A stretch of DNA of 42,973 nucleotides, from the IMG/VR virus record IMGVR_UViG_3300043437_000397, positions 1-42,973 of that record. One strand, 5' to 3'. Made by a program: the position numbers and the translations under genes. The stretch comes from a virus. The notes beneath the pieces are model-generated. The model searched no databases, was not told where the DNA came from, and saw only the letters and a list, made by a program, of their open reading frames with translations. Shown here one piece after another: positions 25,140 through 31,878 of this stretch (its first letter is position 1; every line of letters starts with the position of its first letter).

Positions 25140-25486
25140 AGCTGGTCCTCCCTCGCTTTGAGCCAGTCAATAAACGTAAACGGGTTGTGATTGTTGGCGA
25201 GTGCATCACCCGCCTCCTCCAGCCGCTTTATGCGCTCGCCCCTGTCCTCGTACAACGCAACGTCTGCAACCAGCGCGGCGTACTGGTTCTTCGCGTCCAT
25301 TAGATCCGCCTCCAACCGCTTGATGCGGTCAGCCAGATTGAGAGCGTGAATATTCAGTTTCCTGAACATCTCATTGGCCGCGTTGAGTTCGCGTTCGAGT
25401 TTCAGGCCTTCAGTTAATAGATATGATTCAGTGCAATCTTCCTGTGCCTTACGAAGCGCAAGGTTCATCCTCGGTGTATCACTCAC
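25136..25486 (-). CDS. coiled-coil paralogue (longest of the array)
   Basis: This 116-residue protein starts at GTG 25486 (GTGA). SDTPRMNLALRKAQEDC, then LKLERELNAANEMFRKLN, DRIKRLEADLMDAKNQYAAL and a second RIKRLEEAGDALANN show an internal duplication of the RIKRLE module. It ends DWLKAREDQL, a diverged version of the array tail. Probably an elongated dimeric coiled coil. Confidence 0.7.
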   Translation of the reverse strand: MSDTPRMNLALRKAQEDCTESYLLTEGLKLERELNAANEMFRKLNIHALNLADRIKRLEADLMDAKNQYAALVADVALYEDRGERIKRLEEAGDALANNHNPFTFIDWLKAREDQL

Positions 25487-25779
25487 GGCTTGGCCTCCTT
25501 GGCTTTGTTCCAGTTCTCAATCTCCATGTGCCACCCCATAAAGGCGGCAGCAGCGCATAGTACATCCCCTGCCTCCTCCAACATCTTGATGCGGTCATCT
25601 TGTTCCCTAATCTTTTTGGATTGAATGCTATCCATCCATTGTTCACGCATGATCTGTAACACCTTCGCTGCTGTCTCCGTAGGTTTAAGATGCTCGGCTA
25701 CAGTGATGCGTCCATCGGAGTGGATTGTGAGTAACTGTGCGTTGCACTTTTTGCTATCAAGGATGATTGTATCGCTCAT
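25483..25779 (-). CDS. coiled-coil paralogue with distinct N-terminus
   Basis: This 98-residue protein starts at ATG 25779 (ATGA). The N-terminal half, SDTIILDSKKCNAQLLTIHSDGRITVAEHLKPTETAAKVLQIM, is unlike the others and probably alpha/beta. The second half has DDRIKMLEEAGDVLC and the tail WNKAKEAKP. It supports the view that tails and coils have been shuffled onto different heads. Confidence 0.7.
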   Translation of the reverse strand: MSDTIILDSKKCNAQLLTIHSDGRITVAEHLKPTETAAKVLQIMREQWMDSIQSKKIREQDDRIKMLEEAGDVLCAAAAFMGWHMEIENWNKAKEAKP

Positions 25780-25931
25780 TTCGACTCCTTATTCTTCCGG
25801 TTCCGTGTCCAGTAACTGACCGCATAGTTTTTAACCTTCTTAGCCGCTTTGTGAATTTCTCCAGCCTCTTTCTTGCTGATGCTGTACACTCCGGTGCCGC
25901 CTTTGATAATGCTCTGTATTCTGTCGCTCAT
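25776..25931 (-). CDS. small basic unknown protein
   Basis: This 51-residue protein starts at ATG 25931, which overlaps the ThyX stop as ATGA and has GGAGG just upstream. Sequence MSDRIQSIIKGGTGVYSISKKEAGEIHKAAKKVKNYAVSYWTRNRK is Lys/Arg-rich. No family is recognised. It bridges thyX to the coiled-coil array. Confidence 0.6.
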   Translation of the reverse strand: MSDRIQSIIKGGTGVYSISKKEAGEIHKAAKKVKNYAVSYWTRNRKNKESK

Positions 25932-26575
25932 AGTGCCTCCTCGATTGCTGCGTGGACGTGTGGGAATTCGACTGCGAAGATCGTGTCGCGGATAGCTTCG
26001 GCGATCTGACGATGCTCTTTCTGTGTACCCTTCGCGCATCTCTGCTCCAGATAATGAATCCATGATCGGATGTTGCCGGTCATGTACAGCGTCGTTTGAG
26101 CGCAGAGAGGGAGAACCATTCGTGCCGTCTCGCGGCTCACGCCTTCCCTAAGCAGTGTTCGATAGGTTGTGAACGCAAGCTCAACAGACTTAGCAACCAC
26201 ATTCATGGCCCACTCCTGCGGATACATGTCGCCGCTTCCTTGACGATTCGCTCTGTCCTGAGTGCGAAGCTCGACAGGTTCAACCTCGTCGCACGGCGCA
26301 TAGCGTTGGCTAAACTCTTGGAAGCAAAAGCTGCGATGCCTGATAATCTGAGCGGATATGGCGCGGCTTGTCTGAATCTCGACCGTCATGCTGGCCTGCT
26401 CAAAGATGCTCCAATGGCCGTTCTTGATACAGTAGGCCAATAACTTTGGAGCGGTCAGCAGACTCATCTGATTGCTCGGATTGCTGACTCGCGCTGCGTA
26501 GGTGATGAAATCGGATGCGGTCAAAGCGCCGTCACCGATAATTGGTTTTGTGATTGCTGCTAGTTTTACTCTCAT
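25928..26575 (-). CDS. thyX: flavin-dependent thymidylate synthase
   Basis: This 215-residue enzyme makes dTMP from dUMP using FAD, NADPH and methylene-THF. The ThyX signature is RHRSFCFQEFSQRY at 79-92, with the canonical RHR and the later Ser (89), Arg (91) and Tyr (92); the position usually Ser after RHRxx is Cys84. The C-terminal MTGNIRSWIHYLEQRCAKGTQKEHR... also fits the family (substrate-binding Arg/His region). It supplies dTMP for phage DNA and would bypass host ThyA. It lies in the recombination/replication operon, with a 65-bp gap upstream and ATGA downstream. Confidence 0.95.
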   Translation of the reverse strand: MRVKLAAITKPIIGDGALTASDFITYAARVSNPSNQMSLLTAPKLLAYCIKNGHWSIFEQASMTVEIQTSRAISAQIIRHRSFCFQEFSQRYAPCDEVEPVELRTQDRANRQGSGDMYPQEWAMNVVAKSVELAFTTYRTLLREGVSRETARMVLPLCAQTTLYMTGNIRSWIHYLEQRCAKGTQKEHRQIAEAIRDTIFAVEFPHVHAAIEEAL

Positions 26576-26640
26576 AGATACAAATTTTAGGTCTTAGTTT
26601 CGAGCGTTATCTCGGAATGCGCTCCCCTCCGTGATTCGTT

Positions 26641-27078
26641 TTAGAACGGCTTCGGATCAAGATCGTCGCCATCGACTTCGGCAATCGGAACCTCGCGCAT
26701 GTTCTTGATGCGAAGCGTCTTTTTCGTCTCGCCGTTGACCATATACTCCTCAAAGCGAGCGGTGATGAGCAACTCCAAGCCGGTCATCGACTTCAGGAAC
26801 GCCGCGTAACTGCCCTTGACGCCAAGGAAGTCGTACTCGGTTCCATCAGGAACATTGTGCTTCGTTGCTGCGACGAGCTGATTGACGCGGAACCAGACAT
26901 TCTCCTGATTGATGAAGCGGTCAGTGATGGATGCGCCATCTTCAGTTTTGAAGGTCACCTTACAGACCTCGCGGCCCTTCGCATCGAGGGTTTCCTCTAT
27001 CTTAGAGACGGTGACGGTGTAGTCGCCTTCGGCGTTGATGTAGCTGCCTCCGGCATCCTTGCGGTTTACTGTGAACAT
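26641..27078 (-). CDS. unknown recombination-operon protein (DUF669-like pattern)
   Basis: This 145-residue protein contains GDYTVTVSKIEETLDAKGREVCKVTFKTEDGASITDRFINQENVWFRVNQLVAATKH, LGVKGSYAAFLKSMTGLELLITARFEEY and an acidic end DGDDLDPKPF. The beta-barrel-like pattern and the acidic tail recall small phage proteins (for example DUF669-type) that accompany RecT/RecE-like genes and may bind ssDNA. It lies 14 bp after the RecE-like nuclease. The acidic tail could recruit partners as SSB tails do (inference). Confidence 0.55.
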   Translation of the reverse strand: MFTVNRKDAGGSYINAEGDYTVTVSKIEETLDAKGREVCKVTFKTEDGASITDRFINQENVWFRVNQLVAATKHNVPDGTEYDFLGVKGSYAAFLKSMTGLELLITARFEEYMVNGETKKTLRIKNMREVPIAEVDGDDLDPKPF

Positions 27079-27092
27079 AATTTATTCGGTGG

Positions 27093-27887
27093 TTAGTTTT
27101 CGGATTTATTCAAGACCCACTTAGGGCATGAAAGGGTTTGTGTCGCTGTTGGATAGGCTGGCCAACTGTCCAGTGCGCGGCATTCGTGCAGCGTCGAGAT
27201 TGCTTTGCGTCGCAGATTCGCACCAGCCTGAAGCCATTCGGCATCCAACTTGTAAATGGCGACGGCGTATGGCGCTTTGCGTTCGACCGCTACAAAGACG
27301 AAGGCATCAGCGCCAGTCATCTCCAGATAGTGCGCGGCCTGAATGTGATAGCCGAACGATGCGATGGTTCGCAGGAAGGCTTCGGGCGATGCGTCGTCGG
27401 TCGTTTTGATGTCAACGAGCGTATGACCCTCGATCCACAGATCGGGACGTGCCTTGAGAGCAATGCCGGTTTCTTCGTCCTGAGCGAACACGCTGGCTTC
27501 GATCCTATGCGGCAGATGAATGATGTCCCAGAACGGATGGCGACGGACAGAGTTGGCCACTCCTTGCACATCAATGTCTTCAGCGTGAGTCAGGTGGATG
27601 CGGCTCTTGTGCTGCTCCTTCCACGCTTTGCCTTCCTTAGTACGTCCATCGATGTCCGGCGGAACGACAGCGACGACTTGCGAGTAGAGTTGCGGTTCCA
27701 ATACAGCGGTATGAATCGCCGTACCCATCTGCATGGCCTTGCTCGGCTCCTGATGCTCCTCCAGCGCGGCTTTGTAGTGAGCCGGAGACTTGAGGATCTT
27801 GGACATCATCGACTTAGAGAGAGCGTCAACGGCGTGATATTTCTCCGCTGGCATGTCGAGGTTGACGAATTGATTGAGAATGCTCAT
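27093..27887 (-). CDS. RecE-like PD-(D/E)XK exonuclease
   Basis: This 264-residue protein has features of the RecE C-terminal nuclease family (phage exonuclease VIII-like): GTAIHTAVLEP at 55-65, RPDLWIEGHTLVDIKTT at 147-163 with Asp149, Asp159 and Lys161 as the D...D-x-K core, and YHIQAAHYLEMTG near 182-194. It would resect double-stranded ends to make 3' tails for the RecT-like annealer. It is coupled to recT by ATGA. It is much shorter than full E. coli RecE, as usual for phage versions. Confidence 0.85.
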   Translation of the reverse strand: MSILNQFVNLDMPAEKYHAVDALSKSMMSKILKSPAHYKAALEEHQEPSKAMQMGTAIHTAVLEPQLYSQVVAVVPPDIDGRTKEGKAWKEQHKSRIHLTHAEDIDVQGVANSVRRHPFWDIIHLPHRIEASVFAQDEETGIALKARPDLWIEGHTLVDIKTTDDASPEAFLRTIASFGYHIQAAHYLEMTGADAFVFVAVERKAPYAVAIYKLDAEWLQAGANLRRKAISTLHECRALDSWPAYPTATQTLSCPKWVLNKSEN

Positions 27888-28690
27888 TCGGTGGGCGGGT
27901 TAGCGAACGCCTTAGCCTTGGAGATGAAGCTGTCAGGATCGGCGACGATCATGTTGGCCACCTTGGTGGATACATCGCGGAAGTTCTGGCCTTCCTTGAT
28001 CAAGTTCTTGCTGACGAGGAACGCATTCGCGATATCAGAATGTGGCTCAAGAATCTGCTCTAATTTCTCAACGAGCGAGAAGGCCGGTTCCGGCGTCACG
28101 TTGACCGTCTGGCGCGTCGTAGCGGTGATGGTGGGTGTTGACGGCGCAGCAAAATCAGCAGCCTCCTCCGGGGTATAGACGCCAGCAACAACTTCAGGTG
28201 CGAGCATTCGAATAGCCTTGGAGATGCAGCGCGCACGAAGCATAGCTGCCGGATCTTTCTGCCATCCAGAACCAGCCTTGGCGGGAAGCAGTCCTGCGAT
28301 TTTGGCATCCTCGGTCGTAAATCCGATTTCGCATTCGTTGCCGTCGAATTTCCAGACTCCGATAGCAGCAGTCGAATCGAACTGCTTCCAAATGACCTTA
28401 CCGCCCCGAGTCCGATATCCAGCGAGCATGGCGTCTGAGCGCATCGTCAACGAGCCGTTGACCAGATGAAACTCTCGCTTGAAGTCGAACGGAGTTTTGC
28501 GAGTGGCTAGGCATTCAAGGGCGATCATGTTGCCTTGCTCGTCCTTCTGACAGTTGAAGACTCCGCTTCGCGCAATCCACGATCCGAGTTCCTTGACCGC
28601 TTCAAGCGATGTTCCGATGCGGGAGTAAAACTCTCCGTCAGGACTGACTGGCGGTTGCGGTTGCGTTGTTGCTAATAGGTTGCTGCTCAT
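27884..28690 (-). CDS. recT: RecT-like single-strand annealing recombinase
   Basis: This 268-residue protein has a RecT-family pattern in AGYRTRGGKVIWKQFDSTAAIGVWKF and CEIGFTTEDAKIAGL, and in WQKDPAAMLRARCISKAIRMLAPEVVAGVYTPEEA (RecT: W-x-x-yp-x-mm-x-k-x-air-x-a). It partners with the downstream RecE-like nuclease (ATGA overlap). Its ATG lies 53 bp inside the upstream HTH gene. The C-terminal third is low-conservation helix. It should promote annealing-type recombination of phage DNA. Confidence 0.85.
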   Translation of the reverse strand: MSSNLLATTQPQPPVSPDGEFYSRIGTSLEAVKELGSWIARSGVFNCQKDEQGNMIALECLATRKTPFDFKREFHLVNGSLTMRSDAMLAGYRTRGGKVIWKQFDSTAAIGVWKFDGNECEIGFTTEDAKIAGLLPAKAGSGWQKDPAAMLRARCISKAIRMLAPEVVAGVYTPEEAADFAAPSTPTITATTRQTVNVTPEPAFSLVEKLEQILEPHSDIANAFLVSKNLIKEGQNFRDVSTKVANMIVADPDSFISKAKAFANPPTE

Positions 28691-28907
28691 TTGTATTCTC
28701 TTGTTGTTTCTTTGTTTTTCTTGCGTATGGGTTCACTGCTCCGGTTGTCGCTCGACTCGTCAGAATCGCGGCGATGTCGGACTCGGTGAACAAGATTCGT
28801 CGGCCAATCCTTCTATGCTGGACGCCGTCATGGCGCACGATCCGCCGTAGCGTTTCGCAGCAGATTTGGAGCATGGCTGCTGTTTGTTTGGCGGTGAAGA
28901 CTTTCAT
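28638..28907 (-). CDS. excisionase/MerR-type helix-turn-helix protein
   Basis: This 89-residue protein begins MKVFTAKQTAAMLQICCETLRRIVRHDGVQHRRIGRRILFTESDIAAILTSR, a winged HTH_17-type DNA-binding fold. The C-terminal tail is Gln/Asn-rich. There is no integrase in the window, so a transcriptional regulator role is more likely than excision. It overlaps recT by 53 bp, and the structured element 28922-29088 lies directly upstream of its ATG, a plausible binding site. Confidence 0.75.
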   Translation of the reverse strand: MKVFTAKQTAAMLQICCETLRRIVRHDGVQHRRIGRRILFTESDIAAILTSRATTGAVNPYARKTKKQQENTNEQQPISNNATATASQS

Positions 28908-28921
28908 CTCGTAGAAATCGA

Positions 28922-29088
28922 CAGCGTTCGGGTGTTAACTTGGGAAACCAATGTGTAAACCCGTAAGAGCATCTCGCTCCTCTCTATGCCCGAACGCTGA
29001 AAAGGGGTTGCAATCAGGTGTTCAGTCACGGGCGAAAATCCACTAACACCCTGTCGCGAGTTCCCTTCGCGCTCTAAGTCTGATTGCA
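28922..29088. other. structured element: two successive three-way junctions
   Basis: Long matching inverted arms stand out here. Domain A: 28922-28935 pairs with 28986-28999 (14 pairs, two wobble); inside are TTGG/CCAA closed by GAAA (28940-28951) and GAGC/GCTC (67-70 with 76-79 of the 289xx block). Domain B: 29009-29017 pairs with 29080-29088 (9 pairs); inside are 29018-29026/29042-29049 (8 pairs, one bulge) and CGCGA/TCGCG (29055-29059 with 29067-29071). The GNRA loop (GAAA) fits a plus-strand RNA; the minus-strand operon reads through it the other way. Possibly an ncRNA, leader RNA, or protein-binding DNA. Confidence 0.55.
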
Positions 29089-29128
29089 GAAAATTGGTCA
29101 TTGTTGCGGACGTAGCCTCGCAGTTGTC

Positions 29129-29551
29129 TCAAGTCGTTGCAAGAGGATATTCGAAAACTTTTCGACCGAGGCGTTCTTCGATTCTTTGAAGGTAGGCCAC
29201 CTGCTCCGGCGTTCCATTCTGGCCGCTGCCGTTGAGGAACGTGATACGCTGATCCATCAGGTGGTCCTTGCGCCGCTGCCATTCCTTATCTGACTCGCCA
29301 TCGTGGCGGTAGATCGTGTACGGGCCATGATGGAGTTCCAGAGTGTGCTGCTCAGCGTTCGGATTGATGGGCGTTTTCTCTGGCTTCGGACCAAATCCTT
29401 CCCATGTGCTGTCGTCGCTGTCCGATTGGAACGAATCCTCGATGTCGCTGATCTTCTTGGTAGTGGCTTTCATCATCGCCTCAATCGATCCGAGGCGTTT
29501 GTTCATCTTTTCGATGCTGGCGAATAGGATTTCTATTTTCTGGTCGGTCAT
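29129..29551 (-). CDS. unknown protein with N-terminal coiled coil
   Basis: This 140-residue protein begins MTDQKIEILFASIEKMNKRLGSIEAMMKATTKKISDIED (a coiled coil), then an acidic linker and a basic/His-rich part (HHGPYTIYRHDGESDKEWQRRKDHLMDQRITFLNGSG) with GTPEQVAYLQRIEERLGRKV. No family is recognised. It is preceded by a 12-bp gap and followed by the structured element. A DNA- or phage-assembly role cannot be assigned. Confidence 0.65.
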   Translation of the reverse strand: MTDQKIEILFASIEKMNKRLGSIEAMMKATTKKISDIEDSFQSDSDDSTWEGFGPKPEKTPINPNAEQHTLELHHGPYTIYRHDGESDKEWQRRKDHLMDQRITFLNGSGQNGTPEQVAYLQRIEERLGRKVFEYPLATT

Positions 29552-29563
29552 AATTTTTCTGGG

Positions 29564-30037
29564 TTAGTTGCCGGTTGAACTGTCGGTTTCGGAAAGGCTA
29601 CGGTACTTGGCGAGAAGGTCGTCGATGGATGAGTCGGCCACAGGTTCTAGCTCTGGTTGGGCAGACTTCTCGTCATCGGCCTTCTGCTTTCTCTTGCGCT
29701 GCTTCCCCTTGCGAAGAGCGTTGATAGCTTTCCAAATCTGGGCGATTTCGCGACGCAGGTCCGAGAGCTTGCGCGACTCAAGATCCTTCTGAGCCTCCTC
29801 ATCGGACGGCTTCCAATCGCATCCATGCCAGACCCGATGGGTTCGATCAAAAACCAAGACCTGACTCTTGACGTTCCGCATCGAGCCGAACGCCCGATTA
29901 GCCTCGACCAATCCACCGCCAATCGTCTCGACAATGTAGGCCAACAACTCGGACTTCTCCGAATTCAGATTGTGCCTCTTCGGCGGCATTTCTCGAAACG
30001 TGGACCGGAGCGTGGAGCCATTTGATAAGTAACTCAT
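29564..30037 (-). CDS. unknown charged helical protein
   Basis: This 157-residue protein has a basic middle (AQIWKAINALRKGKQRKRKQKADDEKSAQPELEPV) and an N-terminal part with NLNSEKSELLAYIVETIGGGLVEANRAFGSMRNVKSQVLVFDRTHRVWHGCDWKP. It might bind nucleic acid. No family is recognised. It lies in the leftward early operon, 12 bp before the next gene. Confidence 0.6.
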   Translation of the reverse strand: MSYLSNGSTLRSTFREMPPKRHNLNSEKSELLAYIVETIGGGLVEANRAFGSMRNVKSQVLVFDRTHRVWHGCDWKPSDEEAQKDLESRKLSDLRREIAQIWKAINALRKGKQRKRKQKADDEKSAQPELEPVADSSIDDLLAKYRSLSETDSSTGN

Positions 30038-30123
30038 GGTGGAAAATAGATAAGTCTCTTTTGTCGTCTAGTCAACGTAAATCTACCAATGGCTCCTTCT
30101 AAGTTACCCTTGGTCTACCTAGC

Positions 30124-30390
30124 TCATCTAAAGATAAGCCTCCCCTTTCTAAAAAAGGGGAGAGGCTTATTCCGAAAACGGAATGCTTGCGCTCCGCCTT
30201 TGGGGGCGGTGCCGCTTCCGTTTCGGAAAAGGATATGTGAAGTGTTCTTGTCGCTTTGTCGGTCATGTAGGGCAGCGGGAATGCCTCGCAATCGATCAGA
30301 AATGCCCCGTAGAGCGTTCGTAAGCTGTTTGGCGGCTCTACGGACGGTTTCGCGTGTGTCCGCGCTAGAATCGAATCGATGAAATGGCAT
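30124..30390 (-). CDS. possible small protein running into a hairpin cluster
   Basis: An 88-residue frame from ATG 30390 reads RETVRRAAKQLTNALRGISDRLRGIPAALHDRQ, plausible helix, but its last 30 residues are encoded by the hairpin cluster at 30134-30228 and look like non-coding DNA. No Shine-Dalgarno is visible. Either the gene has been extended by an inserted palindrome or the frame is spurious. Confidence 0.35.
   Translation of the reverse strand: MPFHRFDSSADTRETVRRAAKQLTNALRGISDRLRGIPAALHDRQSDKNTSHILFRNGSGTAPKGGAQAFRFRNKPLPFFRKGRLIFR
30134..30228. repeat. cluster of four hairpins
   Basis: H1: ATAAGCCT+CCCCTTT (30134-30148) pairs with AAAGGGG (30154-30160) and AGGCTTAT (30163-30170), 15 pairs with a two-base bulge. 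H2: TTCCG-aaaa-CGGAA (30170-30183). H3: CCGCC/GGCGG (30194-30209). H4: TTCCG-ttt-CGGAA (30216-30228). H2 and H4 are also complementary to each other. On the minus strand H1 is followed by TCTTTAG, weakly terminator-like. Confidence 0.6.
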
Positions 30391-30437
30391 GGTGCGAATG
30401 AGGTTTATTGGCCTACTTTTTATCCGGCGAAAAGTTA

Positions 30438-30683
30438 TCAGGATTGGATTCGCTCGACGACCGGATACACATCGTAGTCCTCGCTGAGTTCGACCGGGAC
30501 GACGCGAATCCGCCCCTGCGTGTACTCGCCGGGGTTTAGCTCGCGAGCCGCTCGTTCAGCATCCTTACGCGAGGAGAATTCGACCGTGCGGTAACTGACG
30601 ACCTTCTCCTTCATGTCGGACCAGCCAATCGCGCCGCTTAGCTGGACTTTGTAGACTGGCTTCGCGAACAGGTTGCGGCTCAT
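30438..30683 (-). CDS. small unknown protein
   Basis: This 81-residue protein starts at ATG 30683 (ATGA). It contains SRNLFAKPVYKVQLSGAIGWSDMKEKVVSYRTVEFSSRKDAERAARELNPGEYTQGRIRVVPV, consistent with an alpha/beta mini-domain (RRM/ferredoxin-like order: strand, helix, strand). It lies in the leftward early operon. No named family. Confidence 0.65.
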   Translation of the reverse strand: MSRNLFAKPVYKVQLSGAIGWSDMKEKVVSYRTVEFSSRKDAERAARELNPGEYTQGRIRVVPVELSEDYDVYPVVERIQS

Positions 30684-30946
30684 GGATACATCCCTCCGGC
30701 GCGGATGAGGTCGATGATGAACTCCGAATCGTCGATGAGTTGTTGTCGTCGTTTCTCGCCCTCGCCGGTCGTATCCGCGCACTTGTACATCCTGACGTAA
30801 AAAAGCGCGTCCTGAAGGCAGGTGAGCGCGGCGGCGACGTGCGCGAGACGGGTTGATGCGGATGCGATGAAAGGATTCTTAAAATCATCAGCCATCAGCT
30901 CAAGTTGTTTGGCCAACTCATCGAGCGGGATATTTCGGTTCATCAT
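30680..30946 (-). CDS. small unknown helical protein
   Basis: This 88-residue protein starts at ATG 30946 (ATGATG; overlap with the previous stop). NIPLDELAKQLELMADDFKNPFIASASTRLAHVAAALTCLQDALFYVRMYKCA is helical. No recognised domain. Confidence 0.6.
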   Translation of the reverse strand: MMNRNIPLDELAKQLELMADDFKNPFIASASTRLAHVAAALTCLQDALFYVRMYKCADTTGEGEKRRQQLIDDSEFIIDLIRAGGMYP

Positions 30947-31176
30947 AGCGTCTCCAGATCAGGAGTACCGGGGCGAAGCACGTCGCCGTCTTCGCGTTCG
31001 ATGATGAGTTCGAGGATTTGATGGCCGTCCTTCGCGATGAGGGAGCAGATATGTTTGTTGTCGTCGTAAATGCTGAGCGGGGTTGCGCCGTGTTCTTGCT
31101 CCTCGCCGGTTAGGATGGCGTTGAAAAGGTCAACGATGGTCTGGGCGTTCTGTTTGGATTGAATAGTTAGTTTCAT
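30943..31176 (-). CDS. small unknown protein
   Basis: This 77-residue protein starts at ATG 31176 (ATGA). MKLTIQSKQNAQTIVDLFNAILTGEEQEHGATPLSIYDDNKHICSLIAKDGHQILELIIEREDG looks alpha/beta. No family is recognised. It couples the lytic transglycosylase to the following early genes. Confidence 0.6.
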   Translation of the reverse strand: MKLTIQSKQNAQTIVDLFNAILTGEEQEHGATPLSIYDDNKHICSLIAKDGHQILELIIEREDGDVLRPGTPDLETL

Positions 31177-31529
31177 TTTCTTGCTGTTGTTTGGTTTGTT
31201 TCGAGAGAGGAAAGTTTTCGCATGACGCGACGACCGTAAGCGCGGGAGGATGATCGATGGATGGCTTTTGGCCCACCCTGCCAGATGCGCGCCAGCGATT
31301 CGTCGCTGAGATTGCGTCCGTAATGCGAAAGATATGCGCGAGCGATAAAGAGCGCGACGGCGCGGTTGGTGACTTGGGCGTGCGCGTAATGCGTCCCCAT
31401 GATGCGATTAACATCGCGAACAAGAATCGGTTTGATCTGGAGCGCGCCAAGCTCGCCGTGACGGCCTTTGGCATGATCGTTTCCGTGGGATTCGATCTGA
31501 ATCAGGGCCGAAAGAAGCAATGGATGCAT
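31173..31529 (-). CDS. lytic transglycosylase-like (SLT) endolysin candidate
   Basis: This 118-residue protein has the soluble lytic transglycosylase pattern: LIQIESHGNDHAKGRHGELGALQIKP at 9-34 (catalytic Glu13 in IESHGND, then GE-x-GALQI-x-P), a helical middle, and LARIWQGGPKAI...SRAYGRRVMRKL (family: ar-x-WN-GGP...Y-x-x-kV). It would cleave peptidoglycan. There is no signal peptide or binding domain, so export would need holins. It lies in the early leftward operon, about 10 kb from the holin cassette, which has no other lysin. Confidence 0.75.
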   Translation of the reverse strand: MHPLLLSALIQIESHGNDHAKGRHGELGALQIKPILVRDVNRIMGTHYAHAQVTNRAVALFIARAYLSHYGRNLSDESLARIWQGGPKAIHRSSSRAYGRRVMRKLSSLETNQTTARK

Positions 31530-31602
31530 GATTTGATGCGCGATTGAGTTTTATTCGTGGGATTTGATGCGCGGACAGGGTTTACGGGATAACCGGAGCG
31601 GC

Positions 31603-31878
31603 TTAAAGCCCTTTCGCCTTCGCGATGATGGCGAATGCGTGGTACAAGTCGTCGTCGTCGGCCATAGGGTGCGCGAGGCGTTGAAGAGCGTCCAACATAG
31701 CGGGGGCGGAGGCGATAAGATTGGCGTTGGCTTTAACATCTCCGCCATGTTCCGGCTCGATCTGAGATGCGTGCAGGCGGCAAACTCTAGTCCTTAAGCC
31801 ATCGTTACCGACACGACAAATATCGTAAACTCCGGTGTCGATTTTCTTGGTTGTCCAAGGTCCGGGGGTATGGCTCAC
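31603..31878 (-). CDS. small conserved phage protein (HTPGPW type, copy 1)
   Basis: This 91-residue protein starts at GTG 31878 (GTGA). It begins SHTPGPWTTKKIDTGVYDICRVGNDG and has ANANLIASAPAMLDALQRLA near residue 51-70. This combination, HTPGPW then ANA-x-LIA-x-AP-x-ML-x-AL, is common in phage early regions, role unknown. The neighbour at 31875-32195 is a paralogue. Confidence 0.75.
   Translation of the reverse strand: MSHTPGPWTTKKIDTGVYDICRVGNDGLRTRVCRLHASQIEPEHGGDVKANANLIASAPAMLDALQRLAHPMADDDDLYHAFAIIAKAKGL

Larger units (their letters stand above)
24066..25506 (-). repeat. recurring gene-junction sequence of the coiled-coil array
   Basis: On the minus strand a similar sequence (core AAGGAGG-CCAAGCCGTGAGC or a close variant) recurs at the gene junctions near 24073, 24288, 24506, 24727, 24945 and 25486, with a diverged copy near 25139. 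It contains the Shine-Dalgarno AAGGAGG, the stop of one gene and the overlapping GTG of the next, and encodes the KEAKP tail. Spacing is about 195-350 bp. Confidence 0.75.

Noticed and set aside
24066-25506. CRISPR-like spaced repeats
   Set aside because: The repeated junctions are coding (stop/start/Shine-Dalgarno), spaced unevenly by 195-350 bp, and the intervals are ORFs, not short spacers.
27138-28178. 346-codon open frame on the plus strand
   Set aside because: It lies entirely opposite the RecE-like and RecT genes, which have clear family motifs. It is an antisense shadow of their codon pattern.
28638-28907. Excisionase as evidence of a temperate lifestyle
   Set aside because: No integrase, attachment site or repressor pair is seen. 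The fold is equally used by transcription regulators.
28904-29101. 65-codon minus-strand frame upstream of the HTH gene
   Set aside because: It spans the structured element; the peptide has no recognisable pattern and the inverted arms explain its sequence better.
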